Assembly (NCBI GenBank): GCA_017412645.1
Contig: JAFPWX010000017.1
Span: 102,284-166,283 of the forward strand
DNA from: Bacteroidales bacterium
GTDB lineage: Bacteria; Bacteroidota; Bacteroidia; Bacteroidales; UBA932
Direction: 5' to 3'
Length of the DNA: 64,000 bases
Position numbers and translations under genes: made by a program. Of this stretch, positions 25,892-35,092 are shown piece by piece. Below the pieces are notes generated by a model, which was not told where the DNA came from, ran no database searches, and saw nothing but the letters and a program-made list of their open reading frames with translations. Positions within the stretch are counted from its first letter, which is position 1. Every line of letters starts with the position of its first letter.

Positions 25892-27082
25892 CTGGAACAG
25901 AGGGAAATACTCACCGAAAAAGCGGTCTTCGTCGGAATCATCAAACAGAATGACGACGAAGACCGAATTCGTGAATACCTCGACGAACTCCGTTTCCTCG
26001 CGGAAACAGCCGGCATCGTAGGTGATAAAACCTTTATCCAGAAGGTCGACCGTCCCGACGGCGCCACCTATATCAGAAGCGGCAAGGTCGAGGAAATCGG
26101 GGAATACTGCGAAGCCAACAGTATACGTTACTGCATCTTCGATGACGAACTCACCGGAATGCAGCAGCGCAATATAGAGCGTCTTCTCAAGCACTGCATA
26201 GTAATAGACCGAACCAGCCTCATTCTTGAAATCTTCGCTCAGAGAGCCCAAACCTCCTACGCAAAGATGCAGGTAGAACTGGCAAAGTATAACTATATGT
26301 TGCCAAGGCTTGCCGGTATGTGGACCCACCTCGAAAGACAGAGGGGAGGAAGAGGTACCCGAGGCGGCATGGGCGAAACCCAGATCGAGGCGGACCGCCG
26401 TATAGTAAAGCAGCGCATCACGCGTCTTAAGGAACAACTCGCAAAGGTCGACCGCCAGATGAGCACCCAGCGCGGGCATCGCGGACAAATGGTAAGACTG
26501 GCTCTCGTCGGCTACACCAACGTGGGTAAAAGCACCCTCATGAACCTGCTGGCCAAGTCCAATATCTTCGCTGAAAACAAACTCTTCGCAACACTCGACA
26601 CCACCGTCCGGAAGGTAGTCATCGAAAACGTTCCTTTCCTTCTGAGCGACACCGTAGGATTCATCCGCAAACTTCCCACTCAACTCATAGAAGCTTTCAA
26701 AAGTACGCTTGACGAAGTGCGCGAAGCCGACATCCTCGTTCACGTCGTAGACATCTCACATCCGGGATTCGAAGAACAGATGGAAGTGGTAGAAAGAACC
26801 CTCCGGGAAATAGGAGCTGGGAACAAACCGGTATACGTCGTTTTCAATAAAGTCGACGCCTACACTTACAAGGAATACGACCAGTTCTCACTCACTCCTC
26901 CGACCCGCGAAAACCGCACCCTGGATGAACTCAAAAACAGCTGGATCGCTCAGGAGAAAAGTCCCTGTATTTTCATCAGCGCTCTCACCAAGGAAGGCAT
27001 CCCGAAACTGCGCAACGACATCTATAAAATGGTGGCGGAAATACATGCCGGGAGATACCCGTTCAACAACTTCCTCTGGTAG
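25892..27082 (+). CDS. hflX: Ribosome-associated GTPase HflX (non-standard start)
   Basis: The homologous frame is open from just after the tonB stop. It reads EKAVFVGIIKQNDDEDRIRE and onward, the normal HflX N-terminal domain, then the glycine-rich linker (RGGRGTRGGMGETQIEADRR) and G domain (GYTNVGKST, DTVGFIRKLP, NKVD). The first ATG in frame is at 26159, which would delete much of the N-terminal domain. No ATG, GTG or TTG precedes it; an in-frame stop sits at 25880-25882. The best candidate is CTG at 25892, 5 nt after the tonB stop, giving 396 residues, close to normal length. A single-base sequence error is the alternative. Confidence 0.85.
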   Translation: MEQREILTEKAVFVGIIKQNDDEDRIREYLDELRFLAETAGIVGDKTFIQKVDRPDGATYIRSGKVEEIGEYCEANSIRYCIFDDELTGMQQRNIERLLKHCIVIDRTSLILEIFAQRAQTSYAKMQVELAKYNYMLPRLAGMWTHLERQRGGRGTRGGMGETQIEADRRIVKQRITRLKEQLAKVDRQMSTQRGHRGQMVRLALVGYTNVGKSTLMNLLAKSNIFAENKLFATLDTTVRKVVIENVPFLLSDTVGFIRKLPTQLIEAFKSTLDEVREADILVHVVDISHPGFEEQMEVVERTLREIGAGNKPVYVVFNKVDAYTYKEYDQFSLTPPTRENRTLDELKNSWIAQEKSPCIFISALTKEGIPKLRNDIYKMVAEIHAGRYPFNNFLW

Positions 27083-27098
27083 GGAGGAGAGAAGTAAG

Positions 27099-27132
27099 AA
27101 AAAGGCGACTGAAGTGAATCAGTCGCCTTTTT
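27099..27132. terminator. Bidirectional intrinsic terminator between hflX and the sdh genes
   Basis: A perfect 12 bp inverted repeat (AAAAAGGCGACT / AGTCGCCTTTTT) with a 10 nt loop lies between the converging stops of hflX and sdhB. The stem ends in A/T runs on both sides, so it can act in both directions. Confidence 0.85.
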
Positions 27133-27147
27133 CTATCTACTTAACTG

Positions 27148-27933
27148 CTACGCTTTGTCCCTAAAATGAGCCTTCAGGAATTCGCGGTTCAGACGGGCGA
27201 TATTCTCTATGCTTACGCCCTTCGGACACTCGATTTCACAGGCCCTGGTATTGGTGCAGTTTCCGAATCCGAGGGAGTCCATAACGGCCACCATATTGGC
27301 CGCTCTTTTGGCTGCCTCGGGAGCGCCCTGCGGAAGCAGAGCAAGGGAGGAAACACGGGCTGCGACGAAGAGCATGGCCGAGCCGTTTTTACAGGTTGCG
27401 ACGCAGGCTCCGCAGCCGATGCACGAGGCGGCGTCCATACTCTTTTCCGCCTTGTCATGGCCGATGAGAATCGCGTTCGCATCCTGGGCTGAACCGGTAC
27501 GCACGGAGATGAATCCGCCGGCCTGAAGGATCTTGTCGAAAGCCGAGCGGTCAACCACCAGGTCCTTGATCACCGGGAAGGCAACAGAACGGAAAGGTTC
27601 GACCGTAATAGTGGAACCGTCCTTGAAGTGACGCATGAAAAGCTGGCAGGTGGTGACGCGATCGTCCGGACCATGGGCGCGGCCGTTGATATACAGACCG
27701 CAGGCTCCGCATATACCTTCACGGCAGTCGTGATCGAAAGACACCGGACCGCTGCTCTTGCATCCTCTTTCAACAGCGACCGGATCCACACCTTCGCGGA
27801 TGAGTTGTTCGTTAAGGATATCCAGCATCTCCAGGAAGGAGGCGTCGCTTTCTATACCCGCAATATGATAAGTCTCGAAATGACCCTTGGTCTTGGCGTT
27901 TTTCTGACGCCATATCTTGAGATTGAATTCCAT
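27148..27933 (-). CDS. sdhB: Succinate dehydrogenase/fumarate reductase iron-sulfur subunit
   Basis: 261 residues. The [2Fe-2S] ligands lie in [19 protein letters not shown] and the following TTC. The [4Fe-4S] and [3Fe-4S] ligands lie in [14 protein letters not shown] and [14 protein letters not shown]. The length and pattern fit the type-B enzyme of Bacteroidota (frdB/sdhB). It transfers electrons between the flavin of SdhA and membrane quinone or haem. It starts 4 nt after sdhA. The membrane cytochrome b subunit is not encoded here. Confidence 0.94.
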   Translation of the reverse strand: MEFNLKIWRQKNAKTKGHFETYHIAGIESDASFLEMLDILNEQLIREGVDPVAVERGCKSSGPVSFDHDCREGICGACGLYINGRAHGPDDRVTTCQLFMRHFKDGSTITVEPFRSVAFPVIKDLVVDRSAFDKILQAGGFISVRTGSAQDANAILIGHDKAEKSMDAASCIGCGACVATCKNGSAMLFVAARVSSLALLPQGAPEAAKRAANMVAVMDSLGFGNCTNTRACEIECPKGVSIENIARLNREFLKAHFRDKA

Positions 27934-27937
27934 AATC

Positions 27938-29887
27938 TTAGTCTTTATAGTTACGGGTCTTAACCTCTATGAACTCATACTTGAGGGGTTCCTTATGGAG
28001 TTTGGGCTCAGCACCCTCACCCTTGAACTCCCACGCTGCGACATACATATAATTCTTGTCGTCGCGCTTGGCTTCACCTTCCTCCGTCTGGCTTTCCACA
28101 CGGAAGTGACCGCCGCAACTCTCTTTTCGATTAAGAGCGTCCAGAGCCATGAGTTCACCTATATCGAAGAAGTCTTCCAGACGCAGGGCTTTTTCCAATT
28201 CCTGATTGAACTCGAACTGGGTTCCCGGCACCTGAACATCGCGGTAGAACTCCTCACGAAGAGCCTTGATCTCGGCTATAGCCTTCTTCAGACCGGCCTC
28301 ATCACGAGCCATACCCACATTATCCCACATTATATTGCCGAGTTTTTTGTGGATTACATCCACCGGAGTCTTGCCGTTGATTGCGAACAGCCGGTCGATG
28401 CGGGCCTGAACGGCCTTTTCGGCCTCGTCGAACTCGGGAGCCGACACGTCCGTCTTCGGCTCGGCGAACTTATGCGAGAGATAATCACCTATGGTAACCG
28501 GAACGATGAAGTAACCGTCGGCCAGACCCTGCATAAGGGCGGAAGCACCCAGGCGGTTGCCGCCATGATCCGAGAAGTTAGCCTCGCCTATGGCATACAG
28601 GCCGGGGATTGTGGTCTGCAGATCGTAGTCTACCCAGATACCTCCCATGGTATAGTGGATAGCGGGATAAATCATCATCGGCTCCTTCCACGGGTCGGAG
28701 TCCGTGATCTTCTGATACATCTCGAACAGATTGCCATAACGTTCGGCAACCCTCTGATGTCCGAGCCTCTGTATGGCCTCGGAGAAATCCAGGAACACGG
28801 CCTTGCCTGTTTCGTTCACTCCGTAGCCGGCATCGCAACGCTCCTTCGCTGCACGGGAAGCCACGTCACGCGGCACCAGGTTACCGAAGGCCGGATAACG
28901 GCGCTCGAGATAGTAATCGCGGTCCTCTTCAGGAATCTGCGAAGGTTTGATCTCTCCCTTGCGCAACTTGGCCACGTCCTCCAGTTTCTTGGGAACCCAG
29001 ATACGGCCGTCATTTCGGAGACTCTCACTCATGAGCGTCAGCTTGCACTGCTGCTCACCGTGCACAGGAATACAGGTAGGATGAATCTGCGCAAAACAGG
29101 GATTTGCGAAATAAGCACCCTTGCGATAGCACTGCATGGCGGCAGAACCATTGGAATTCATAGCGTTGGTGCTCAGGAAATAAGTATTTCCATAACCACC
29201 GGTAGCTATTATAACTGCATGAGCGCCGAATCTTTCAAGCTGTCCAGTCGTGAGATTACGGGCGATGATACCCTTAGCTTCGCCGTTGATCACGACCAGG
29301 TCAAGCATCTCATGCCTCGGATAGCTCTTCACCGTTCCGGCCGCTATCTGTCGGTTGAGCGCAGCGTAAGCGCCGAGCAGCAGCTGCTGTCCGGTTTGAC
29401 CGCGGGCGTAGAAGGTACGGCTCACTTGTACGCCGCCGAAAGAGCGGTTGGCCAGATATCCGCCGTACTCGCGGGCGAACGGAATACCCTGAGCAACGCA
29501 CTGGTCGATGATATCGTTACTCACTTCGGCCAGACGGTAAACATTAGCCTCGCGGGCACGGTAGTCACCGCCCTTGATGGTATCGTAGAAAAGACGGTAA
29601 ACCGAATCGTTGTCGTTCTGGTAATTCTTTGCCGCATTGATACCACCCTGAGCTGCGATGGAATGCGCGCGCCTGGGGGAATCGCTGATACAGAAAACCT
29701 TGACATTATAACCGAGTTCACCCAGCGTGGCGGCCGCAGAAGCGCCGCCAAGACCGGTTCCCACGACTATAACCTCAAGTTTACGCTTGTTGTTGGGGCT
29801 TACCAGATGGATTTCCGACTTCCGCTTCGTCCATTTTTCGGCGAGCGGACCGTCCGGAACCTTGGAAATGAGTTTTGTTTCTGCCAT
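27938..29887 (-). CDS. sdhA: Succinate dehydrogenase/fumarate reductase flavoprotein subunit
   Basis: 649 residues. The FAD-binding motif is [20 protein letters not shown]; the flavin-linking His lies in [16 protein letters not shown]; the substrate-site region includes [11 protein letters not shown]-type sequence (here [14 protein letters not shown]). The C-terminus has the type-B insertions and ends in [10 protein letters not shown]. It interconverts succinate and fumarate, used by Bacteroidales for anaerobic fumarate respiration. ruvB ends 6 bp upstream, in the place where sdhC (cytochrome b) normally stands. Confidence 0.95.
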   Translation of the reverse strand: MAETKLISKVPDGPLAEKWTKRKSEIHLVSPNNKRKLEVIVVGTGLGGASAAATLGELGYNVKVFCISDSPRRAHSIAAQGGINAAKNYQNDNDSVYRLFYDTIKGGDYRAREANVYRLAEVSNDIIDQCVAQGIPFAREYGGYLANRSFGGVQVSRTFYARGQTGQQLLLGAYAALNRQIAAGTVKSYPRHEMLDLVVINGEAKGIIARNLTTGQLERFGAHAVIIATGGYGNTYFLSTNAMNSNGSAAMQCYRKGAYFANPCFAQIHPTCIPVHGEQQCKLTLMSESLRNDGRIWVPKKLEDVAKLRKGEIKPSQIPEEDRDYYLERRYPAFGNLVPRDVASRAAKERCDAGYGVNETGKAVFLDFSEAIQRLGHQRVAERYGNLFEMYQKITDSDPWKEPMMIYPAIHYTMGGIWVDYDLQTTIPGLYAIGEANFSDHGGNRLGASALMQGLADGYFIVPVTIGDYLSHKFAEPKTDVSAPEFDEAEKAVQARIDRLFAINGKTPVDVIHKKLGNIMWDNVGMARDEAGLKKAIAEIKALREEFYRDVQVPGTQFEFNQELEKALRLEDFFDIGELMALDALNRKESCGGHFRVESQTEEGEAKRDDKNYMYVAAWEFKGEGAEPKLHKEPLKYEFIEVKTRNYKD

Positions 29888-29893
29888 ATCGTA

Positions 29894-30913
29894 TTAGAAT
29901 AGTGTATTGTCAGACGAAGGGGACTTGGCTATTCCCAGATGATCGTAAGCCTTATCCGTGGCGATACGTCCCCTCTGGGTGCGAAGAATATATCCTTCCT
30001 TTATGAGGAAAGGTTCGTAAACCTCCTCAAACGTGCCCTGATCCTCACCTATTGCCGTAGCAATGGTATTGGCTCCGACCGGGCCTCCCTTGAACTTATT
30101 GATGATAGTATCGAGAATGCGGTTGTCGATACTGTCGAGTCCGCGCACATCTATATGAAGCTTGTCCAACGCATACTTGGTAATCTTCAGGTCGATAACC
30201 CCGGATCCCATCACCTGAGCGAAATCCCGTACACGGCGCAGCAGGCTGTTGGCTATACGCGGCGTACCCCTGGAACGCAGGGCAATTTCGCGAGCGGCTT
30301 CATCCTCAATGGGAATATTCAGTATACCTGCGGAACGACGGACTATCGCCTCCAGATCGGCCGAATCATAATACTCGAGAGCACAGTCGATACCGAAGCG
30401 GGCGCGGAGCGGCGAGGTGAGAAGACCCTTGCGGGTGGTGGCACCTATCAGGGTAAACGGAGCCAGATTGATCCGCACCGACCTCGCACCGGGTCCCTTA
30501 TCTATCATGATATCAATCACATAGTCCTCCATAGCAGAATAGAGATATTCCTCTACTTCGGGGGAGAGACGATGGATTTCATCTATAAAGAGCACGTCGC
30601 CCTCTTCCAGGGAAGTGAGCAGACCTGCCAGATCCCCTGGCCTGTCCAGCACCGGACCGGAGGTGATTTTCATATTCACCCCCATTTCATTTGCGATGAT
30701 ATGTGCCAGAGTGGTCTTTCCAAGACCCGGAGGCCCGTGGAACAGGGTATGATCCAGAGACTCCCCGCGCATCTTGGCGGCCTTGATATAAATATTCAGG
30801 TTCTGGACAATCTCCCGCTGACCGGTGAAATCTTCCAACTCCTGCGGGCGGATAATTCCGTCCAATTCCTTATCTTTGCTGTCCGGAGCGTTGCGGGGAT
30901 CGAAATCTGCCAT
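29894..30913 (-). CDS. ruvB: Holliday junction ATP-dependent helicase RuvB
   Basis: 339 residues. Walker A is [19 protein letters not shown], Walker B is [19 protein letters not shown], sensor 1 is [20 protein letters not shown] (containing the arginine finger), and a winged-helix domain ends the protein ([18 protein letters not shown]). It drives branch migration with RuvA. The gene faces away from mfd across a 248 bp AT-rich region with DnaA-box-like repeats. A minus-strand TATATTTG (-7-like) lies 26 nt before its ATG. Confidence 0.96.
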   Translation of the reverse strand: MADFDPRNAPDSKDKELDGIIRPQELEDFTGQREIVQNLNIYIKAAKMRGESLDHTLFHGPPGLGKTTLAHIIANEMGVNMKITSGPVLDRPGDLAGLLTSLEEGDVLFIDEIHRLSPEVEEYLYSAMEDYVIDIMIDKGPGARSVRINLAPFTLIGATTRKGLLTSPLRARFGIDCALEYYDSADLEAIVRRSAGILNIPIEDEAAREIALRSRGTPRIANSLLRRVRDFAQVMGSGVIDLKITKYALDKLHIDVRGLDSIDNRILDTIINKFKGGPVGANTIATAIGEDQGTFEEVYEPFLIKEGYILRTQRGRIATDKAYDHLGIAKSPSSDNTLF

Positions 30914-31161
30914 CTTCAGAGGTCTGGAGTTACGGATTACAAATATAATTCTTTTTCTTTAAAAAGGATGATTTTTATATTGGTGTTGAAATGTTGAAAA
31001 CTGATGCAACTATTTCAGTATCAATAAAATATAAAGGTTGAAAGTTGTTGGAGAAATCGTTGATGAAAAGTTGATTACGGGCTCAATCCCGGGCTGTCCC
31101 CGTCGTGGCCTCCATTATCAACAGGGTTATACACAGCTTTTCAACCATTTAATACGGGCAA
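30914..31161. other. AT-rich divergent region with DnaA-box-like cluster (candidate oriC)
   Basis: This is the longest internal gap apart from the window end. Three near-DnaA boxes lie in tandem: TTATCAACA (31115-31123), TTATACACA (31127-31135, exact fit to TTATNCACA) and TTTTCAACC (31138-31146). Inverted relatives lie on the other side of the gap: TGTTGAAAT (30984-30992), TGTTGAAAA (30992-31000), GGTTGAAAG (31036-31044), CGTTGATGA (31058-31066) and AGTTGATTA (31069-31077). The ruvB-side part is AT-rich, as an unwinding element would be. ruvB and mfd diverge from it. A parS-like site is 8 kb away. Confidence 0.5.
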
Positions 31162-34100
31162 ATGTTAATATCTACAAAAGCCTCCGCCACCTTAAGTGAC
31201 AGAATATCCCGTGAGAGCGAAATATTCTGCCAGGGGCTCTTTCTCTCCGCCCGTTGGTTTGTGGCTTCCCAGGTAGCCAGAAAGGGCTTGCAGCTGATAA
31301 TCCTCCCCGATCGCGAAAGTGCCGAATACTGCAGCGGCGACCTTTACAACCTCACCGAAGGCGACATAGTCTTCCATCTTCCCGAATCCGGAAAAGGGGT
31401 GGAGCGCAGCAACTACAAGAGCACGCTCGGCGTCCAACGCACCGCCGCCCTGGAAAAGATACTCTCCAACAAAGGCGATCTACTGTTTGTAGTCTCGTAT
31501 CCCGAGGCCCTGGAAGAGCAGATTCCTGTCGCCTCGAAGATGAAGGGTGCCGTACTCACGGTAAAGAAAGGCCAGACCGCCCGTTTCGACAAGATCATCG
31601 AGACACTCGGCACCTCCGGTTTCGAAAGGGTTGATTTTGTGGGCGCTCCCGGTCAGTTCGCGGTTCGTGGATCTCTTATCGACATCTTCTCCTACGCTGC
31701 CAGCGAGCCCTTCCGCCTCTCTTTCTGGGGCGACGAGATCGAAGACATCCGCATCTTCGACCCGAACACCCAGACCTCCAAGGAAACGGTTGATAAGGCC
31801 GACATCGTCTCCTCCCTCCTTTCAGACGCCGCCTCCGAAGACGGACGCAGCATCCTCGAAATTCTTCCGGCCGACACCACCGTCTGGCTCGATTCGTCCG
31901 ACATCTACCGTGAGCGGGCGTTCTTCCCCGCGCTCGGGGCCTTCAAACGCGTCTACACCGACATCCCCCTGGATTCGAAGGACAGTGCCAATCCGGTACG
32001 TTTCTCCATCTCCCCGCAGCCGACCTTCAACAAAAACTTCGAACTCCTCGGGGCCGACATCGCCGCGCGGCTCGAAAGCGGATTCAAGGTATACATCTAC
32101 GGCGAAAAGCAGAGCCAGCTCGACCGTCTCCGCAGCATTCTTTCGGAAAACGGCGGCCGTCTGCCCGAATTCGTGAAAGGACGGAACATTCACGCCGGCT
32201 TCATCGACTCGGAAGACAAAATCTGTTGCTACACCGACCACGAGATATTCGACCGCTTCCACCGGGTACAGCTCCGCCGGAGCGTCGAAAAGACCGAGCA
32301 ACTCACCCTTAACGACCTGAACTCCTTCAACATAGGCGACTACGTGGTGCACATCGACCACGGCGTCGGAACCTTCGGCGGACTGGTGCGTATGACCGAC
32401 GACCGCGGCCGCGCCAAAGAGGTGGTGAAACTCGTCTATCGCGACGGCGACGTGGTGTTCGTGAGCGTCCACAACCTCAACAAAATCTCGCGTTTCCGCT
32501 CGGCCGACGGCGTGCCTCCGAAGATCAACAAACTCGGCGGCAAGGCATGGGAAAACCTCAAGGGCAGCGCCAAACGCAAGGTCAAGGACATCGCCAAGGA
32601 CCTCATCCAGCTGTACGCCAAGCGGAAGGCCACCAAGGGATTCGCCTTCTCGGGAGACACCTACATGCAGGACGAACTCGAATCCTCCTTCATGTACGAA
32701 GACACCCCCGATCAGGAGGCTGCCACGGCGGCGGTAAAGCGCGACATGGAAGAGACCCATCCCATGGACCGTCTCATCTGCGGCGACGTAGGCTTCGGAA
32801 AGACGGAAATAGCCATCCGCGCCGCCTTCAAGGCCGTTTCCGACAACAAGCAGGTGGCGGTGCTGGTACCCACCACCATCCTGGCCCTGCAACACTACAA
32901 CACCTTCTCCGAACGCCTCAAGGGCTTCCCCTGCAACATCGAATTCGTCAGCCGGCTCAAAACCGCGAAACAGATAACGGAGATAAAGGAAAAGCTGGCA
33001 AAAGGACAGATAGACATCATTATCGGCACGCACAAGCTACTCGGGGCGGGCTTCGCTTTCAGGGATCTCGGCCTGCTGGTGATAGACGAAGAACAGAAAT
33101 TCGGAGTGGGCGCAAAGGAAAAGCTCCGTCAGCTCAAGGTCGGGGTCGACACCCTCACGCTCACCGCCACCCCGATCCCCCGCACCCTGCAGTTCAGCCT
33201 ACTGGGAGCCCGCGACCTTTCCATCATCCAGACAGCACCGCCCAACCGCATCCCCATTCAGACGGAGATCATCCTCTTCGACGAAAACGAAATCCGAAGC
33301 ATCATCAATTACGAGCTGAACCGCGGCGGCCAGGTCTTCTTCCTGCACAACAAGGTGGAGGAACTGCCGTCCATACACGACATCTTGCACCGGCTCCTGC
33401 CCGATGCGCGTATCTGCGTGGCCCACGGGCAGATGAAATCGGAGGAACTCGAAAACCGTATCCTCGACTTCATGCGGGGCGATTACGACATCCTGCTCTG
33501 CACCACCATCATCGAGAACGGCCTGGACATCCCCAACGCGAACACCATCATCATCAATCAGGCCCAGAACATAGGCCTGAGCGACCTGCATCAGCTGCGC
33601 GGCCGTGTCGGACGAAGCAACCGCAAAGCCTTCTGCTATCTCATCGTGCCTCCGCTGGTGAGCATCACCGAAGACTCCCGCCGGCGTCTGCGGGCGATCG
33701 AGGAGTTTAGCGACCTGGGAAGCGGCTTCAACATCGCCATGCAGGACCTCGATATCCGCGGAGCCGGCAACCTGCTAGGTGCCGAACAGAGCGGATTCAT
33801 CATGGAGATGGGTTACGAGACATACCAGAAGATACTGGAAGAAGCCATGGCCGAACTCGGACTCGAAACAGGCCTCGAAACCGCCCGCGGCCGGCGCGGA
33901 GCCTATGTTGAGGAGTGCGCCATCGAAACCGACCAGCCCGCCTTCATCCCCGACTCTTACATCGACATAACTGCCGAAAAGATAAGGATTTACAAGCACC
34001 TCGACTCCCTTACCGACGACCGTTCCCTGGACCGCTACGCTTCGGTTACGGCCGACCGCTTCGGGCCCCTGCCTCAGGAACTGCAAAACCTCTTCAACGT

Positions 34101-34347
34101 GGTGAAGATACGCAACCTCGGCGCAGCCCTGGGATTCGAGAAGATAATAGTTAAGAACGGCATGCTCATATGCTTCTTCGTAGGCAACCCAATGTCGGCT
34201 TACTACAGTTCGGATACCTTCGAGGGAGTGATGCGCCGCCTCACCCTTCCGTTCGAGTTCAAACAGGTCGAGGGCAAACTCAAACTCGTCGCGCGCGGGG
34301 TGGATACCCTCGAAAAGGCCCGTGCCCTTTTGGGGAAGTTGAAATAA
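31162..34347 (+). CDS. mfd: Transcription-repair coupling factor Mfd
   Basis: 1061 residues. N-terminal UvrB-like region (about 15-350); CarD-like RNA-polymerase-interaction domain at about 383-445 (FNIGDYVVHIDHGVGTFGGL); translocase with Walker A GDVGFGKTEIAIRAAF near 541, LLVIDEEQKFGVGAKEKLRQ near 641, and helicase motif LHQLRGRVGRSNRKAFCYL; C-terminal TRCF domain. Mfd removes RNA polymerase stalled at DNA lesions and recruits UvrA. It begins at the mfd side of the candidate origin region; coaX follows after 19 nt. Confidence 0.96.
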   Translation: MLISTKASATLSDRISRESEIFCQGLFLSARWFVASQVARKGLQLIILPDRESAEYCSGDLYNLTEGDIVFHLPESGKGVERSNYKSTLGVQRTAALEKILSNKGDLLFVVSYPEALEEQIPVASKMKGAVLTVKKGQTARFDKIIETLGTSGFERVDFVGAPGQFAVRGSLIDIFSYAASEPFRLSFWGDEIEDIRIFDPNTQTSKETVDKADIVSSLLSDAASEDGRSILEILPADTTVWLDSSDIYRERAFFPALGAFKRVYTDIPLDSKDSANPVRFSISPQPTFNKNFELLGADIAARLESGFKVYIYGEKQSQLDRLRSILSENGGRLPEFVKGRNIHAGFIDSEDKICCYTDHEIFDRFHRVQLRRSVEKTEQLTLNDLNSFNIGDYVVHIDHGVGTFGGLVRMTDDRGRAKEVVKLVYRDGDVVFVSVHNLNKISRFRSADGVPPKINKLGGKAWENLKGSAKRKVKDIAKDLIQLYAKRKATKGFAFSGDTYMQDELESSFMYEDTPDQEAATAAVKRDMEETHPMDRLICGDVGFGKTEIAIRAAFKAVSDNKQVAVLVPTTILALQHYNTFSERLKGFPCNIEFVSRLKTAKQITEIKEKLAKGQIDIIIGTHKLLGAGFAFRDLGLLVIDEEQKFGVGAKEKLRQLKVGVDTLTLTATPIPRTLQFSLLGARDLSIIQTAPPNRIPIQTEIILFDENEIRSIINYELNRGGQVFFLHNKVEELPSIHDILHRLLPDARICVAHGQMKSEELENRILDFMRGDYDILLCTTIIENGLDIPNANTIIINQAQNIGLSDLHQLRGRVGRSNRKAFCYLIVPPLVSITEDSRRRLRAIEEFSDLGSGFNIAMQDLDIRGAGNLLGAEQSGFIMEMGYETYQKILEEAMAELGLETGLETARGRRGAYVEECAIETDQPAFIPDSYIDITAEKIRIYKHLDSLTDDRSLDRYASVTADRFGPLPQELQNLFNVVKIRNLGAALGFEKIIVKNGMLICFFVGNPMSAYYSSDTFEGVMRRLTLPFEFKQVEGKLKLVARGVDTLEKARALLGKLK

Positions 34348-34360
34348 ATGCTTATTTTTG
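34329..34360 (+). promoter_or_regulatory. coaX promoter (TTTG, 20 bp, TATTTTTG)
   Basis: TTTG at 34329-34332 inside the last codons of mfd, a 20 bp spacer, then TATTTTTG at 34353-34360. The coaX ATG follows after 6 nt, so transcription from this promoter should begin at or next to the start codon. It is among the best full promoter matches in the window. Confidence 0.6.
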
Positions 34361-34366
34361 CGAGCT

Positions 34367-35092
34367 ATGGCTAATTTGGTCATCGAAATAGGCAACACCG
34401 CTCTCAAGGCGGCCTGGGCGGAGGGCAAAACCCTCGGCAAAACCTTCCGTTACCAGGGCGAAAAGACCCTCGAATTCATCCTTTCCATCACGGAAAAGGA
34501 AAAGCCCGAGGTGATGGCGGTCGTGTGCGGCCGTCCGTTCTCCGGGGCGGAAGAGGAAATCCTGCGGGGCGAGTGCCGCCATCTGATGCTGCTCGACAGC
34601 GCCCATCCGGACTATCTGCAACGTTACGGCATCCCCGAATACCTCAGCTACGACCGCGCCTGTTCCATCATGGCGGTGCGTCACCTCTTCAAGGGCAAAT
34701 CCTGCACGGTGTTCGATTTCGGCACCACCCTCACCATAGATCTGGTCGATGCCGACGGCCTCTACCGAGGTGGCAACATCTCCCCGGGCTGCCGCACCCG
34801 CTTCAAGAGCCTCAACCGCTACGCAAAGGCTCTGCCCATGGTCAACACCCCCGCCAGAGTCCCTCAGGAAGGCACCTCCCTGGAGAGCTCCATCGAGTCG
34901 GGAGTGATTTCGGGCATAATGTTTGAAATCGAGGGCTACGTGCGCCAGCTGCCCGGCAACGTGATCGTATTCACGGGCGGCGACGCCATATACTTTGCCA
35001 AGCGGATGAAGTACTCGCTCTTCGTTATGAGCAACCTGGTACTCGCCGGCCTGGCCATTATGACAGACGATTATGCCCAGAAGAACGTATAG
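34367..35092 (+). CDS. coaX: Type III pantothenate kinase
   Basis: 241 residues from the ATG at 34367 (a TTG three codons upstream lies inside the -7 element and is unlikely). Phosphate-binding and family motifs: LVIEIGNTALKAAW, TVFDFGTTLTIDLVDADG, YRGGNISPGCRTRFKSLNRY and VIVFTGGDAIYFAKRM. It phosphorylates pantothenate, the first step of coenzyme A synthesis, and is not feedback-inhibited by CoA in known members. Its end overlaps the next gene by 20 bp. Confidence 0.94.
   Translation: MANLVIEIGNTALKAAWAEGKTLGKTFRYQGEKTLEFILSITEKEKPEVMAVVCGRPFSGAEEEILRGECRHLMLLDSAHPDYLQRYGIPEYLSYDRACSIMAVRHLFKGKSCTVFDFGTTLTIDLVDADGLYRGGNISPGCRTRFKSLNRYAKALPMVNTPARVPQEGTSLESSIESGVISGIMFEIEGYVRQLPGNVIVFTGGDAIYFAKRMKYSLFVMSNLVLAGLAIMTDDYAQKNV

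Noticed and set aside
25853-26743. 296-codon minus-strand frame covering the start of hflX
   Set aside because: It hides the true hflX N-terminal region, which matches HflX well in the plus frame; the antisense product has no recognisable features.
31822-33033. 403-codon minus-strand frame inside mfd
   Set aside because: Antisense of a fully conserved Mfd sequence, low-complexity Val/Glu/Asp-rich product.
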